DNA of 64,000 nucleotides from Hymenobacter aerophilus DSM 13606 (GCF_000382225.1 NZ_KB907809.1:1-64000); one strand, 5' to 3'. Counted from the stretch's first letter, positions 16,245 through 24,283 are shown. Made by a program: numbers and translations. Notes: generated by a model not told the origin, from the letters alone.

Positions 16245-16403
16245 TTACTGCCGCTCGATGGCAGTAGCCGGGGCCTGGGCCATTACGGGCGACGAAATAC
16301 GGCTGGCGTCTTTCGTGGCGCTGTAGGCGGGGCATTGCATTTTTTTGTTGCAGGAGCTCAGGCCAAGACCAGCTACGCAAGCGAAGAGTAGGAGTTTTTT
16401 CAT
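16245..16403 (-). CDS. Small lipoprotein, paralogue B
   Basis: A 52-residue protein with signal MKKLLLFACVAGLGLSSC and the lipid-attachment cysteine at 18. The mature peptide starts CNKKMQCPAYSATK and carries the CPAY motif shared with the neighbouring lipoprotein at the same distance from the lipidated cysteine, followed by a polar tail ending IERQ. A terminator hairpin follows directly, so it is probably transcribed separately from its neighbour. No function can be assigned. Confidence 0.75.
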   Translation of the reverse strand: MKKLLLFACVAGLGLSSCNKKMQCPAYSATKDASRISSPVMAQAPATAIERQ

Positions 16404-16524
16404 GCGTGAAAATTGAAATGCGGGCCAGGCCCAAAAAGATATATCGGGCCTAAAGATAAGCGGTTGAACAACCGCTTGCAACTGGTGGGCCCGCACTTCG
16501 CCCAACAGCCTGATATAGACGCTA

Positions 16525-16563
16525 AAAACTGCGGGAACCTCGGTAAGAGATTCCCGCAGTTTT
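16525..16563. terminator. Bidirectional terminator hairpin
   Basis: AAAACTGCGGGAA (16525-16537) pairs perfectly with TTCCCGCAGTTTT (16551-16563). The A-run before and T-run after make it functional in both directions; it lies just after the stop of the arginine decarboxylase gene on the minus strand. Confidence 0.8.
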
Positions 16564-16595
16564 GGGCTTATCCAAGATTAGAAAGCTGCGGTGCG

Positions 16596-17999
16596 CTACA
16601 CTTGGTAGCCCAGAATCCGCAGCATCGACTCGCCGGTCTGCTCTTCGGCAAATACGCGGTCAGTGAGGTTACCGGCTTCGTCGCGGTCGAGAATCACCAT
16701 TTTGGGGGCCGGAATCAGGCAGTGCTTTACGCCGCCGTAGCCCGAAAGGCTTTCCTGGTAGGCGCCGGTGTGGAAGAAGCCCACGTAGAGCGGCGCGGCG
16801 TCGGTGGCGGGCTTGCGCTCGGGCAGAAACACCTGGTAGATGTGCTTTTCGGCGTTGTAGTAATCCTGCGAGTCGCAGGTGAGGCCGCCGAGCTGGATTT
16901 TCTTGTATTTTTTGTCCCAGCCATTGAGCGCCAGCATGATGAAGCGCTGGTTCAGGGCCCAGGTGTCGGGTAGGTTGGTAATGAACGAGCCGTCGATCAT
17001 GTACCACAACTCCTTGTCGTTCTGGAGCTTCTCATCCAGAATGCTGTAAATCGTGGCGCCCGATTCGCCCACCGTGAAAATGCCGAACTCGGTGAACACG
17101 TCGGGCTCGGGCACGCCCTCGTCGTCGCAGATGCGCTTGATGGTCCGCAGCACCTCCTCAATCATGTAGGGGTAGTCGTACTCCTTCTGGATGGAGGTCT
17201 GGATGGGCAGGCCGCCGCCGATGTCGATGGTGGTGAGGGTGGGGCACACCTTGCGCAGCTCGCAGTACTGGTGCACGAACCGGCTCAGCTCCGACCAGTA
17301 GTAGGACGTATCCTTGATGCCGGTGTTGATGAAGTAGTGCAGCATCTTCAGCTCGAAGCGCGGGTCGTCCTTGATTTTGCTTTCGTAGAGCGGCAGCGCG
17401 TCGGCGTAGCGGATGCCCAGGCGCGAGGTGTAGAACTGGAAGCGCGGCTCCTCATCGGAAGCCAGCCGCATGCCCAGGCAGCATGATTCGCGCACGTTTT
17501 CGTGGTAGTAATCCACCTCGTTGGGCGAGTCGAGAATGGGCATGCAGTTGCCGAAGCCGTCGTTGATGAGGCGGGTAATTTCGCGCTTGTACTCCTCGGT
17601 TTTGAAGCCGTTGCAAATGATATAGGTGTCCTTGGTCACCCGGCCCTTGGCGTACATGGCCCGGATGATATTGGTATCAAACCAAGACGAGGTTTCGATG
17701 TGGACGTTGTTTTTAAGGGCCTCTTCCACCACGAAGCTGAAGTGTGAGGCCTTGGTGCAGTAGGCGTACGAGTACTTGCCGCGGTAGCCGGTCTGCTCGA
17801 TTCCGCGGGCAAACCACGCCTGCGCCCGCTTGATCTGGGAGCTGATTTTGGGCAGGTAGGAGATGCGCAGCGGGGTGCCGTGCTTTTTCACCAGCGCCAT
17901 CAAGTCAATGCCTTCGAAACGCAGCTCGTTGTTTTCCACCTTGAATTCGTCGGTCGGAAAGTCGAACGTCTGCGAAATCAGGTCGTGGTAGGTGTCCAT
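16596..17999 (-). CDS. speA: Biosynthetic-type arginine decarboxylase (PLP, alanine-racemase fold)
   Basis: A 467-residue enzyme of the group IV (Orn/DAP/Arg) decarboxylases in the short form found in Bacteroidetes. The PLP lysine is K83 in YAYCTKASHFSF; further hallmarks are DIGGGLPI (phosphate-binding glycine loop), EFGIF and, near the C terminus, GGLTCDSQDYY with the conserved cysteine and acidic residue. It should convert arginine to agmatine. The ATG at 17999 (MDTYHDLISQTFDFP) fits the family start better than an ATG three codons earlier. A divergent gene encodes an arginase/agmatinase-type enzyme, so both may work on arginine or polyamine metabolism. Confidence 0.92.
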   Translation of the reverse strand: MDTYHDLISQTFDFPTDEFKVENNELRFEGIDLMALVKKHGTPLRISYLPKISSQIKRAQAWFARGIEQTGYRGKYSYAYCTKASHFSFVVEEALKNNVHIETSSWFDTNIIRAMYAKGRVTKDTYIICNGFKTEEYKREITRLINDGFGNCMPILDSPNEVDYYHENVRESCCLGMRLASDEEPRFQFYTSRLGIRYADALPLYESKIKDDPRFELKMLHYFINTGIKDTSYYWSELSRFVHQYCELRKVCPTLTTIDIGGGLPIQTSIQKEYDYPYMIEEVLRTIKRICDDEGVPEPDVFTEFGIFTVGESGATIYSILDEKLQNDKELWYMIDGSFITNLPDTWALNQRFIMLALNGWDKKYKKIQLGGLTCDSQDYYNAEKHIYQVFLPERKPATDAAPLYVGFFHTGAYQESLSGYGGVKHCLIPAPKMVILDRDEAGNLTDRVFAEEQTGESMLRILGYQV

Positions 18000-18165
18000 G
18001 TAAGGCATTGGCGGTTTTTTAGTGCGTAGGGCCCAAAGCGCAGCGCTTAGGCGAGGAACGGATGAAAGCAGAACAGCAGGGGCGAAGCAGCGGGCAGCGC
18101 GCCAGGAAAGAAAAACTTCTTCCCCAACAACGAAGCACCGTCAACTAAGCCGTAAATTGCTGCTG

Positions 18166-18173
18166 CAAAGATA
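18166..18173 (-). promoter_or_regulatory. Putative -7 box of the speA promoter
   Basis: TATCTTTG on the minus strand, leaving a leader of roughly 160 nt before the speA ATG. The long leader could hold regulation, but no known riboswitch is recognised. The rest of the 420-base gap (18000-18419) holds a simple-repeat palindrome. Confidence 0.5.
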
Positions 18174-18282
18174 CCCCCTCGCGGGGGTTTTGGTTGTGCT
18201 CTGTTCGTTGGTGGCGCCGGAAAATCCGCGCGCGTCAAGCCTGAGAGGATATCCCACCCGCTCAATCGGCAAGCATTAGGTC

Positions 18283-18382
18283 AGTATTGAGTAGTTGGTA
18301 TTGAGTAGTGAGATGACTTGCTGACGAGCCAAATAGGTTGGTCGAATATCATCTTAATACTCAATACCAACTACTCAATACT
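18283..18382. repeat. Simple-repeat palindrome upstream of the arginase gene
   Basis: Perfect 25-bp arms (18283-18307 and 18358-18382). Each arm is itself a repeat: TATTGAGTAG, a TTGG spacer, TATTGAGTA. The loop is about 50 bp. Confidence 0.92.
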
Positions 18383-18419
18383 ACACTAACCACCCTAACC
18401 CTTTTTCTGCCAATGTAAT

Positions 18420-19394
18420 ATGCGACGTATCAAGCTGCTGGAAGTCCGCTCCGAACTGGGGGCCGGAACCCGGGGGGCCAGTATGGGCATCGATGCCCTG
18501 AAGGTGGCCTGCCTCAACAAGGGCTCCGATTACTTCCGCCGGTTCAACTCGGTAAAGGTGCCCGACCTGAACCACGTGCTGTTCGAGAAAAACCTCTTTC
18601 CCTTCGCCCGCCACCTCGACTCCATTTATATGGTGCAGAAGGGCATTGCCAGCACCGTGGAGCAGACGCTGCGGCTGGGCGAGTTTCCGCTGGTGCTGGC
18701 CGGCGACCACAGCAACGCCTCGGCCACCATTGCCGGCATCAAGGCCGCCTACCCCCACAAAACGCTCGGCGTCGTCTGGGTTGATGCCCACGCCGACATC
18801 CACTCGCCCTACACCACGCCCAGCGGCAACGTGCACGGCATGCCGCTGGCCCTGAGCCTGAACGACGACAACCTTGAGTGCCAGCGCAACCAGCCCGCGC
18901 CCGAAACCGAGTTTTTCTGGCAGCGCCTGCGCGATTTGGGCGAGCCCGGCCCCAAAGTAGCCCCCGAGCACCTCGTGTACGTGGTGGTGCGCGACACTGA
19001 GGCCGAGGAAAACGCCATCATCAAGCGCCTGGGCATCAAAAACTATCAGCTGGAGGAAGTGCGCGACAAAGGCACCCGCCAGGTGGCCCGCGAAATCTAC
19101 GAGCGGCTGCGTTTCTGCGACATGGTATACGTGTCGTTTGACGTGGATTCGCTGGATTCGCGCTTCAGCAAGGGCACCGGCACGCCCGTCGAGGATGGGC
19201 TGAACGTGGAGCAGGCCATCAGCCTGTGCCGCGCGCTGCTGGAAAACGACCGGGTGGTGTGCTTCGAGATGGTGGAAATCAACCCCACCCTCGACCGGGA
19301 AAACACCATGGCCAACAACGCCTTCGACATTCTGGAAGCCTCCACCGACGCCATCCAGAACCGCCTGCGCATGGAGGAAGTAGTGAGCCGGTAA
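18420..19394 (+). CDS. Ureohydrolase: arginase (or agmatinase)
   Basis: A 324-residue enzyme of the arginase/agmatinase family. Manganese ligands are visible in LAGDHSNAS, VDAHADIHSP and SFDVDSLD, and the substrate loop GTGTPVEDG follows. The N terminus (RIKLLEVRSELGAGTRGASMGIDAL) is as in Bacteroidetes arginases. It would hydrolyse arginine to ornithine and urea, or agmatine to putrescine and urea. Being divergent from arginine decarboxylase makes the agmatinase role tempting, but the GDHS/GTGTPV pattern is equally arginase-like; sequence inspection alone does not decide. Confidence 0.88.
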   Translation: MRRIKLLEVRSELGAGTRGASMGIDALKVACLNKGSDYFRRFNSVKVPDLNHVLFEKNLFPFARHLDSIYMVQKGIASTVEQTLRLGEFPLVLAGDHSNASATIAGIKAAYPHKTLGVVWVDAHADIHSPYTTPSGNVHGMPLALSLNDDNLECQRNQPAPETEFFWQRLRDLGEPGPKVAPEHLVYVVVRDTEAEENAIIKRLGIKNYQLEEVRDKGTRQVAREIYERLRFCDMVYVSFDVDSLDSRFSKGTGTPVEDGLNVEQAISLCRALLENDRVVCFEMVEINPTLDRENTMANNAFDILEASTDAIQNRLRMEEVVSR

Positions 19395-19395
19395 C

Positions 19396-19543
19396 GGTGA
19401 AATGGTGAGGTGGTGAAATGGTGAGTTGAACGTTTCGGGGGCCTGATTGCGCGGTTGCGGCAGGGGCGGTACCATCCGCACTGAACGCGCCGTGAGGCCA
19501 CCAAAACGTTCAACTCACCATTTCACCACCTCACCATTTCACC
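19396..19543. repeat. Simple-repeat palindrome with perfect 40-bp arms
   Basis: Left arm 19396-19435 begins GGTGAAATGGTGAGGTGG and right arm 19504-19543 is its exact reverse complement over 40 bp. Within each arm GGTGAAATGGTGAG occurs twice. The loop is 68 bp. It lies between the arginase gene and kaiC. Confidence 0.95.
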
Positions 19544-19567
19544 TTATCTTGCGGCAAACTATATCCT

Positions 19568-21301
19568 ATGCCCAACCAGCAATATTCCCGCGCGGCCGCT
19601 TCTTTACCTCAGTTACCCAAGGCGCCCACCGGCATCGAGGGGCTGGATGAAATAACGGAGGGCGGGCTGCCGCTGGGCCGGCCCACGCTGGTGTGCGGCA
19701 GCGCGGGTTGCGGCAAAACCCTGCTCGGCATCGAGTTTCTGGTGCGCGGCATCCTCGACTACGACGAGCCGGGCGTGCTGATGGCCTTCGAGGAAACTGC
19801 TCCTGAACTGGCCGCCAACGTGGCCTCGCTGGGCTTCGACCTGGCCCAGCTGCAGGCCGATAAAAAGCTGCGCCTCGACCACGTGCACGTCGACCGCTCG
19901 GAGATTGACGAAACCGGCGAGTACGACCTGGAGGGCCTGTTTATCCGATTGGGCTACGCCATTGATACCATCGGGGCCAAGCGCGTGGTACTCGATACCA
20001 TTGAGTCGTTGTTTTCGGGTTTCAGCAACGAAGCTTTGCTGCGCTCTGAAATCAGAAGGCTGTTTCGCTGGCTCAAAGACAAGGGGGTAACCACCATCAT
20101 TACCGCCGAGCGGGGCGAGGGCACGCTCACGCGCCAGGGCCTGGAGGAGTACGTGTCGGACTGCGTGGTTCTGCTCGACAACCGCATTATCGACCAGATA
20201 ACCACCCGCCGGCTGCGCATCGTGAAATACCGCGGCAGCACCCACGGCACCAACGAGTACCCCTATATCATCACCGAAGACGGCATTTCGGTGCTGCCCG
20301 TCACGTCGCTGCGGCTGGAGCATGCGGTGTCGGACAACATCGTTTCGACCGGCGTGGCCGACCTCGATACCATGTTCCGGCGCGGCGGGCTTTACCAGGG
20401 CAGCAGCACGCTGGTAACGGGCACGGCGGGCACGGCCAAAACCACCCTGGCGGCGGCCTTCGCGCTGGCGGCCTGCCAGCGGGGCGAGCCAACCATGTTT
20501 TTCGCCTTCGAGGAGTCGCCGGCCCAGCTGCTGCGCAACATGGCCTCGGTAGGCCTCGCATTGCAGCCCTTCGTGGATAGCGGCCTGTTGCGCATTGAGG
20601 CCAGCCGGCCCACGCTCAACGGCCTGGAGCGCCACCTGGTCACGATTCATAAGCTCATCGGCCAGTTCAAGCCCCAAACCGTGCTCATCGACCCCATCAG
20701 CAACCTGGTGTCGGTGGGCAGCCTCTCGGAGGTGCGGAGTATGCTCACGCGGCTGGTGGATTTTCTGAAAGTGCAGGGCATCAACGCCCTGTTCACGGCC
20801 CTGATCAGCGGCAGCCAGGGCCAGCGCGAGATGACCGAGGAAGGTATTTCGTCGCTGGTGGACACCTGGATTCATGTGCGCGATTTGGAGGGCGTGGGCG
20901 AGCGAAACCGCGGCATCAGCATTCTGAAGGCCCGCGGCATGGCCCACTCCAACCAGGTGCGCGAGTTCATCGTCACCGAGCACGGCATCCGGCTGCTCGA
21001 CGTGCTGGTGGGCCCGGCCGGCATCATCACCGGGGCCAGCCGCCTCACCCAACATATTCAGGAGCAGGCCCGGGCCCTGGCCACCGAGCAGGAAGCCGAG
21101 CGGCGCGACCGGGAGCTGGAGCGCAAGCGCCGGGTGCTCGAAGCCACCATTGCCAACCTGCGCACCGAGTTTGAAAGCGTGGAGGAGGAGCTGCGGCTGG
21201 TGAACTCGGAGGAGCAGCAGCGCCACGAGTCGCTGTCGGACGAGCGGCGGCAGCTGGGCCGTAGTTTTTCTACCCGTCCGCCCGGCGACGCCAACGCTTA
21301 G
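19568..21301 (+). CDS. kaiC: KaiC-family double-domain ATPase
   Basis: A 577-residue KaiC homologue with two RecA-like domains. CI: Walker A GSAGCGKT (44-51) and the catalytic pair E75-E76 in AFEETAPEL. CII: Walker A GTAGTAKT (285-292), with alanine in place of the glycine before lysine, and E315-E316 in AFEESPAQL. The cyanobacterial phosphorylation segment aligns with TEEGISSL: T423, S428 and S429 take the places of T426, S431 and T432. After residue ~490 there is a charged coiled-coil tail to 577. Two KaiB genes and a histidine kinase follow, so it is probably the core of a Kai-type signalling or timing module. KaiA is absent. Confidence 0.93.
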   Translation: MPNQQYSRAAASLPQLPKAPTGIEGLDEITEGGLPLGRPTLVCGSAGCGKTLLGIEFLVRGILDYDEPGVLMAFEETAPELAANVASLGFDLAQLQADKKLRLDHVHVDRSEIDETGEYDLEGLFIRLGYAIDTIGAKRVVLDTIESLFSGFSNEALLRSEIRRLFRWLKDKGVTTIITAERGEGTLTRQGLEEYVSDCVVLLDNRIIDQITTRRLRIVKYRGSTHGTNEYPYIITEDGISVLPVTSLRLEHAVSDNIVSTGVADLDTMFRRGGLYQGSSTLVTGTAGTAKTTLAAAFALAACQRGEPTMFFAFEESPAQLLRNMASVGLALQPFVDSGLLRIEASRPTLNGLERHLVTIHKLIGQFKPQTVLIDPISNLVSVGSLSEVRSMLTRLVDFLKVQGINALFTALISGSQGQREMTEEGISSLVDTWIHVRDLEGVGERNRGISILKARGMAHSNQVREFIVTEHGIRLLDVLVGPAGIITGASRLTQHIQEQARALATEQEAERRDRELERKRRVLEATIANLRTEFESVEEELRLVNSEEQQRHESLSDERRQLGRSFSTRPPGDANA

Positions 21302-21339
21302 CCGGCAGAATCGTTAGGAAGGTGGCCGGGCGGCCCCAC

Positions 21340-21487
21340 CCGCCTATTTGCCCGCCTGTCTGTCATCCTGAGCGCAGCGAAGGACCTATACAGAAGCTAT
21401 TATTAAACGGTACCTTCTATACAGGTCCTTCGCTCCGCGGACGCCAGATGAAGGATGACAGACGGGCGGGCGGATAGGCAAGCGGGA
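21340..21487. repeat. Family A palindrome, copy 5, with extended outer arms
   Basis: The core arms TGTCATCCTGAGCGCAGCGA / GGTCCTTCGCTCC and AGGATGACA are enclosed in outer arms (CGCCTATTTGCCCGCCTGTC and GACGGGCGGGCGGATAGGC). The right arm carries an extra segment (GCGGACGCCAGATGA) that breaks the core pairing. It separates kaiC from the kaiB genes. Confidence 0.85.
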
Positions 21488-21558
21488 CGACAGCAGGGGC
21501 GGGGCAACCCAATCCTTTCGGCCCGTAATACATCAGAACCCAAGACCCCCAAAGCACT

Positions 21559-21849
21559 ATGGACGAGGAAATGTGGGAGCTGCGGCTGTACGTGGCCGGG
21601 CAGACAGTGAAATCGATGCAGGCGCTGGCCAACCTCAAAACCTACTGCGAGCAGCACCTGAAAGGCCGCTACCGGCTGGAAATCGTGGATTTGCTCCAGC
21701 ACCCGCAGCTGGCCGAGGGCGACCAGATTCTGGCCATCCCGACGCTGGTGCGCAAGGTGCCCGCGCCCATCCGCAAAATTATCGGCGACCTCTCGAACCA
21801 GGAGCGGGTTTTAGTGGGGCTCGATATCCGGGCTCTCGACCACTCGTAA
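21559..21849 (+). CDS. kaiB: KaiB-family protein, canonical length
   Basis: A 96-residue KaiB homologue. It keeps [12 protein letters not shown] (strand and loop of the thioredoxin-like part), [17 protein letters not shown] and the C-terminal [15 protein letters not shown], which contains the glycine and aspartate of the region that switches fold in cyanobacterial KaiB. It is expected to bind the CI ring of KaiC. The second KaiB starts 13 bases after its stop, so the two are co-transcribed. Of the two copies this is closer to cyanobacterial KaiB. Confidence 0.93.
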   Translation: MDEEMWELRLYVAGQTVKSMQALANLKTYCEQHLKGRYRLEIVDLLQHPQLAEGDQILAIPTLVRKVPAPIRKIIGDLSNQERVLVGLDIRALDHS

Positions 21850-21861
21850 GCGGCTGCTGGT

Positions 21862-22203
21862 ATGCAAGACTGGCCTTCTGCCACCGACGAGCACCCGCCC
21901 AGCTACGTGCTGGAGCTCTACATCACCGGGGCCACGCCCAACTCGACGCGGGCCGTGCGCAACATTAAGGCAATCTGCGAGCGGTACCTAGCGGGCCGCT
22001 ACGAGCTGGCGATTATCGATATTTATCAGCAGCCCGAGCTGGCCCAGCAGGCCCGCATTATTGCCGCGCCCACGCTGGTCAAGAAAAGCCCCGGTCTGGT
22101 GCGCTGGCTGGTGGGCGACCTCTCGGACCGGCCGCGGGTACTGCGCCTGCTGGGGCTGAACGCCGGGCCCGACGATGCGTCGCAGTCGGGGCAAAATAAG
22201 TAA
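21862..22203 (+). CDS. KaiB-family protein, divergent paralogue
   Basis: A 113-residue KaiB homologue with a longer N terminus (MQDWPSATDEHPPSYV) and C terminus (GPDDASQSGQNK). The core is recognisable: LELYITGATPNSTRAV, IIAAPTLVKK and LVGDLSDRPRVLRLLGL. Compared with its neighbour the PTL strand is kept, but IIGDLS became LVGDLS and the conserved GLD at the end is lost, so it may bind another partner such as the histidine kinase or stay in one fold. It ends 12 bases before the kinase start. Confidence 0.9.
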   Translation: MQDWPSATDEHPPSYVLELYITGATPNSTRAVRNIKAICERYLAGRYELAIIDIYQQPELAQQARIIAAPTLVKKSPGLVRWLVGDLSDRPRVLRLLGLNAGPDDASQSGQNK

Positions 22204-22214
22204 GTTGCGAGGCG

Positions 22215-23942
22215 ATGAATGCCGATTCTCTCTTTTCTGCCGCGCCTATGTCTTCCCCGGCCCCAACACCTGCCCAGCTGGCCCTCGAAAACGAGCGGCT
22301 GCGCCAGCAGCTGCTCGAAGCCGAGGAGCTGCTGACGGCCATCCGCACGGGCAGCATCGACGCGCTGGCCGTGCAGGGCCCCGACGGGCCGCGCATTTTC
22401 ACGCTCGAAGGCGCCGACCACAGCTACCGCACCCTGATTGAGCAGATGAACGAGGGCGCCCTGCTGCTGGCGCCCGACTCCACGGTGCTCTACGGCAATG
22501 CCTGCCTGGCCGCCCTGCTCGACGCGCCGCTCGAAACGCTGATCGGCAACTCGTTCAGGCCCTTTGTGCCGGCCGATTTCCACGACTACTGGCAGGAGCT
22601 GCTGGCGGCCGGCTGGGCAGGCAAAACCAAGGGCGAAATGCCATTGCGCGCCGCCAGCGGCCGGCTGCACCCCGTGGCCCTGGCCCTGAGCGTGCTGGGC
22701 TCGACGGAAACGCCGGTGCTGGCCATCATTGCCACCGAAGTATCGGCGCGGCGCGAAATCAGCGTGATTCGGGCGCGGGTATCGGCCCAGAACGCGCTGC
22801 TGGAGCAGCAGCAGCAGCGGCTGCGCGTGCAGGTGCAGGCCACGGCCGAAACCACCCGCATTCTGGAAGGCATTCCGCACATCACCTGGACGGCCACTCC
22901 CGAGGGCCATCCGTCGTATCTCAACCGCAACTGGTACGATTTCACCGGCCAGTCGACGGCCGTGAGTTTCGGGCCGGGAAGCTCCCTGCCCTACCTGCAC
23001 CCCGACGATTTGCCCGGCGTGATGCGGCGTTGGCACGACTGCCTGGCCATCGGCCGGGGGGCGGAAGTGGAGTGCCGCATCCGCAACGCGCAGGGCGAGT
23101 ACCGCTGGATGCTGGGCCGCATCCGGCCCTCGCGCAACGAGGCCGGCGAGCTGGTGCAGTGGGTTGGCACCTACACCGACATCCACGAGCAGAAGCTGGC
23201 CCTGGCCCGCATCGAGCAAACCCGGCAGGAGCTGCGCGCCAACAACCAGCAGCTCACCCGCATCAACGCCGACCTCGACAACTTCATCTATACCGCCTCC
23301 CACGACCTTCGCTCGCCCATTACCAACATCGAGGGCCTGCTCGATACGCTGCGCCAGGAGCTGCCCGCCGACCAGCGGCCCGGCGCCGTGGAGCCCGTGC
23401 TGCGCATGATGCAGGATTCGGTGGACCGCTTCAAGCGCACGATTGAAAACCTGACCGACATTTCGAAGCTGCAGCAGGACAGCGCCCTGCCGCGCGCGCC
23501 GGTAGCGCTGGCTCCGCTTATCGAGGATGTGCGCCTGGATTTGCAGCCGCTGATTGCCGCCGCCGGGGGCGAGCTGGAAGTGGATGTTGCGCAGTGCGCC
23601 ACCGTGATGCTGGCCGAAAAAAACCTGCGCTCCATCGTGTATAACCTGCTCAGCAACGCCTTCAAGTACCACCACCCGGCGCGGCCCGCCCGCGTGCGGC
23701 TGCGCTGCCAGCCCGCCGGCCCGGGTTTCGTGGCCCTGCAGGTGCACGACAACGGCCTGGGCCTCGACCTGCACGAAGACCGCCAGCTGTTTACCATGTT
23801 TCAGCGCCTGCACGACCACGTGGAGGGCTCGGGCATCGGGCTGTACATGGTGAAGAAAATTGCCGAAAACGCCGGTGGCCGCGTTGCCGTAGCCAGCGAG
23901 CTAAACGAGGGCTCGGTTTTCACGGTATATCTGCCCGAGTAG
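22215..23942 (+). CDS. PAS-domain sensor histidine kinase of the Kai cluster
   Basis: A 575-residue soluble kinase with no membrane helix. Order: short coiled coil (20-45), PAS-like domain (~70-175), coiled coil (180-212), PAS domain with PAC (~215-330; TWTATPEGHPSYLNRNW and WVGTYTDIHEQK), HisKA with the phospho-acceptor H363 in YTASHDLRSPITN, and HATPase_c with NLLSNAFKYH, DNGLGLD and GSGIGLYMVKK. It is in one transcription unit with two kaiB genes, so it is the likely output or input partner of the Kai proteins, analogous in position but not in domains to SasA (which has a KaiB-like sensor). No response regulator follows. Confidence 0.92.
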   Translation: MNADSLFSAAPMSSPAPTPAQLALENERLRQQLLEAEELLTAIRTGSIDALAVQGPDGPRIFTLEGADHSYRTLIEQMNEGALLLAPDSTVLYGNACLAALLDAPLETLIGNSFRPFVPADFHDYWQELLAAGWAGKTKGEMPLRAASGRLHPVALALSVLGSTETPVLAIIATEVSARREISVIRARVSAQNALLEQQQQRLRVQVQATAETTRILEGIPHITWTATPEGHPSYLNRNWYDFTGQSTAVSFGPGSSLPYLHPDDLPGVMRRWHDCLAIGRGAEVECRIRNAQGEYRWMLGRIRPSRNEAGELVQWVGTYTDIHEQKLALARIEQTRQELRANNQQLTRINADLDNFIYTASHDLRSPITNIEGLLDTLRQELPADQRPGAVEPVLRMMQDSVDRFKRTIENLTDISKLQQDSALPRAPVALAPLIEDVRLDLQPLIAAAGGELEVDVAQCATVMLAEKNLRSIVYNLLSNAFKYHHPARPARVRLRCQPAGPGFVALQVHDNGLGLDLHEDRQLFTMFQRLHDHVEGSGIGLYMVKKIAENAGGRVAVASELNEGSVFTVYLPE

Positions 23943-23988
23943 GGGCCGGCGCGCATGTAGAGGCGCCTACTTGCGTCTCGTCGTCCGC

Positions 23989-24240
23989 GTACGCGCCGCC
24001 CCGGTTGTTGCGCGTGTCGCCCCGGCTGCTCGCGCCCTCGCCCCGGTCGTTCCAGCTGCCGCCGCAGCCGTTGCGGGTGTCGCCCCGGCCGTCCGCGGCC
24101 CCGCCCCGGTCTTCCGCGGTGCTACCTGAATTGTCCGCGCCCCTGCCCCGGTCTTCCGCGGCCCCGCCCCGGTCGTCCGCGGCCTCGCCTTGGTCTTCCG
24201 CATCCTCGCCCCGGTCGTCCGCGGCCTCGCCCTGGTCGTT
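23989..24240. repeat. 21-bp imperfect tandem repeat, about 12 copies
   Basis: GC-rich units of 21 bp with the consensus CCTCGCCCCGGTCGTCCGCGG run through 252 bp between the histidine kinase stop and argS. Translated on the minus strand they read as a 7-residue motif (D/E-D-R-G-E/G-A-A), but that frame lies antisense to argS further up and is not believed to be a gene. This array fills most of the 406-base gap 23943-24348. Confidence 0.85.
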
Positions 24241-24275
24241 CGGGGCGCCGGCCCGGCCCGCCCGCGCGAATCGGT

Positions 24276-24283
24276 TACCTTTG
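24276..24283 (+). promoter_or_regulatory. Putative -7 box of the argS promoter
   Basis: TACCTTTG, 66 bases upstream of the argS GTG and just after the 21-bp repeat array. Confidence 0.55.

Noticed and set aside
18283..19543. CRISPR array
   Set aside because: The repeats here are inverted simple words with single loops and no regular spacers; no cas gene and no array of direct repeats with unique spacers was found anywhere in the window.
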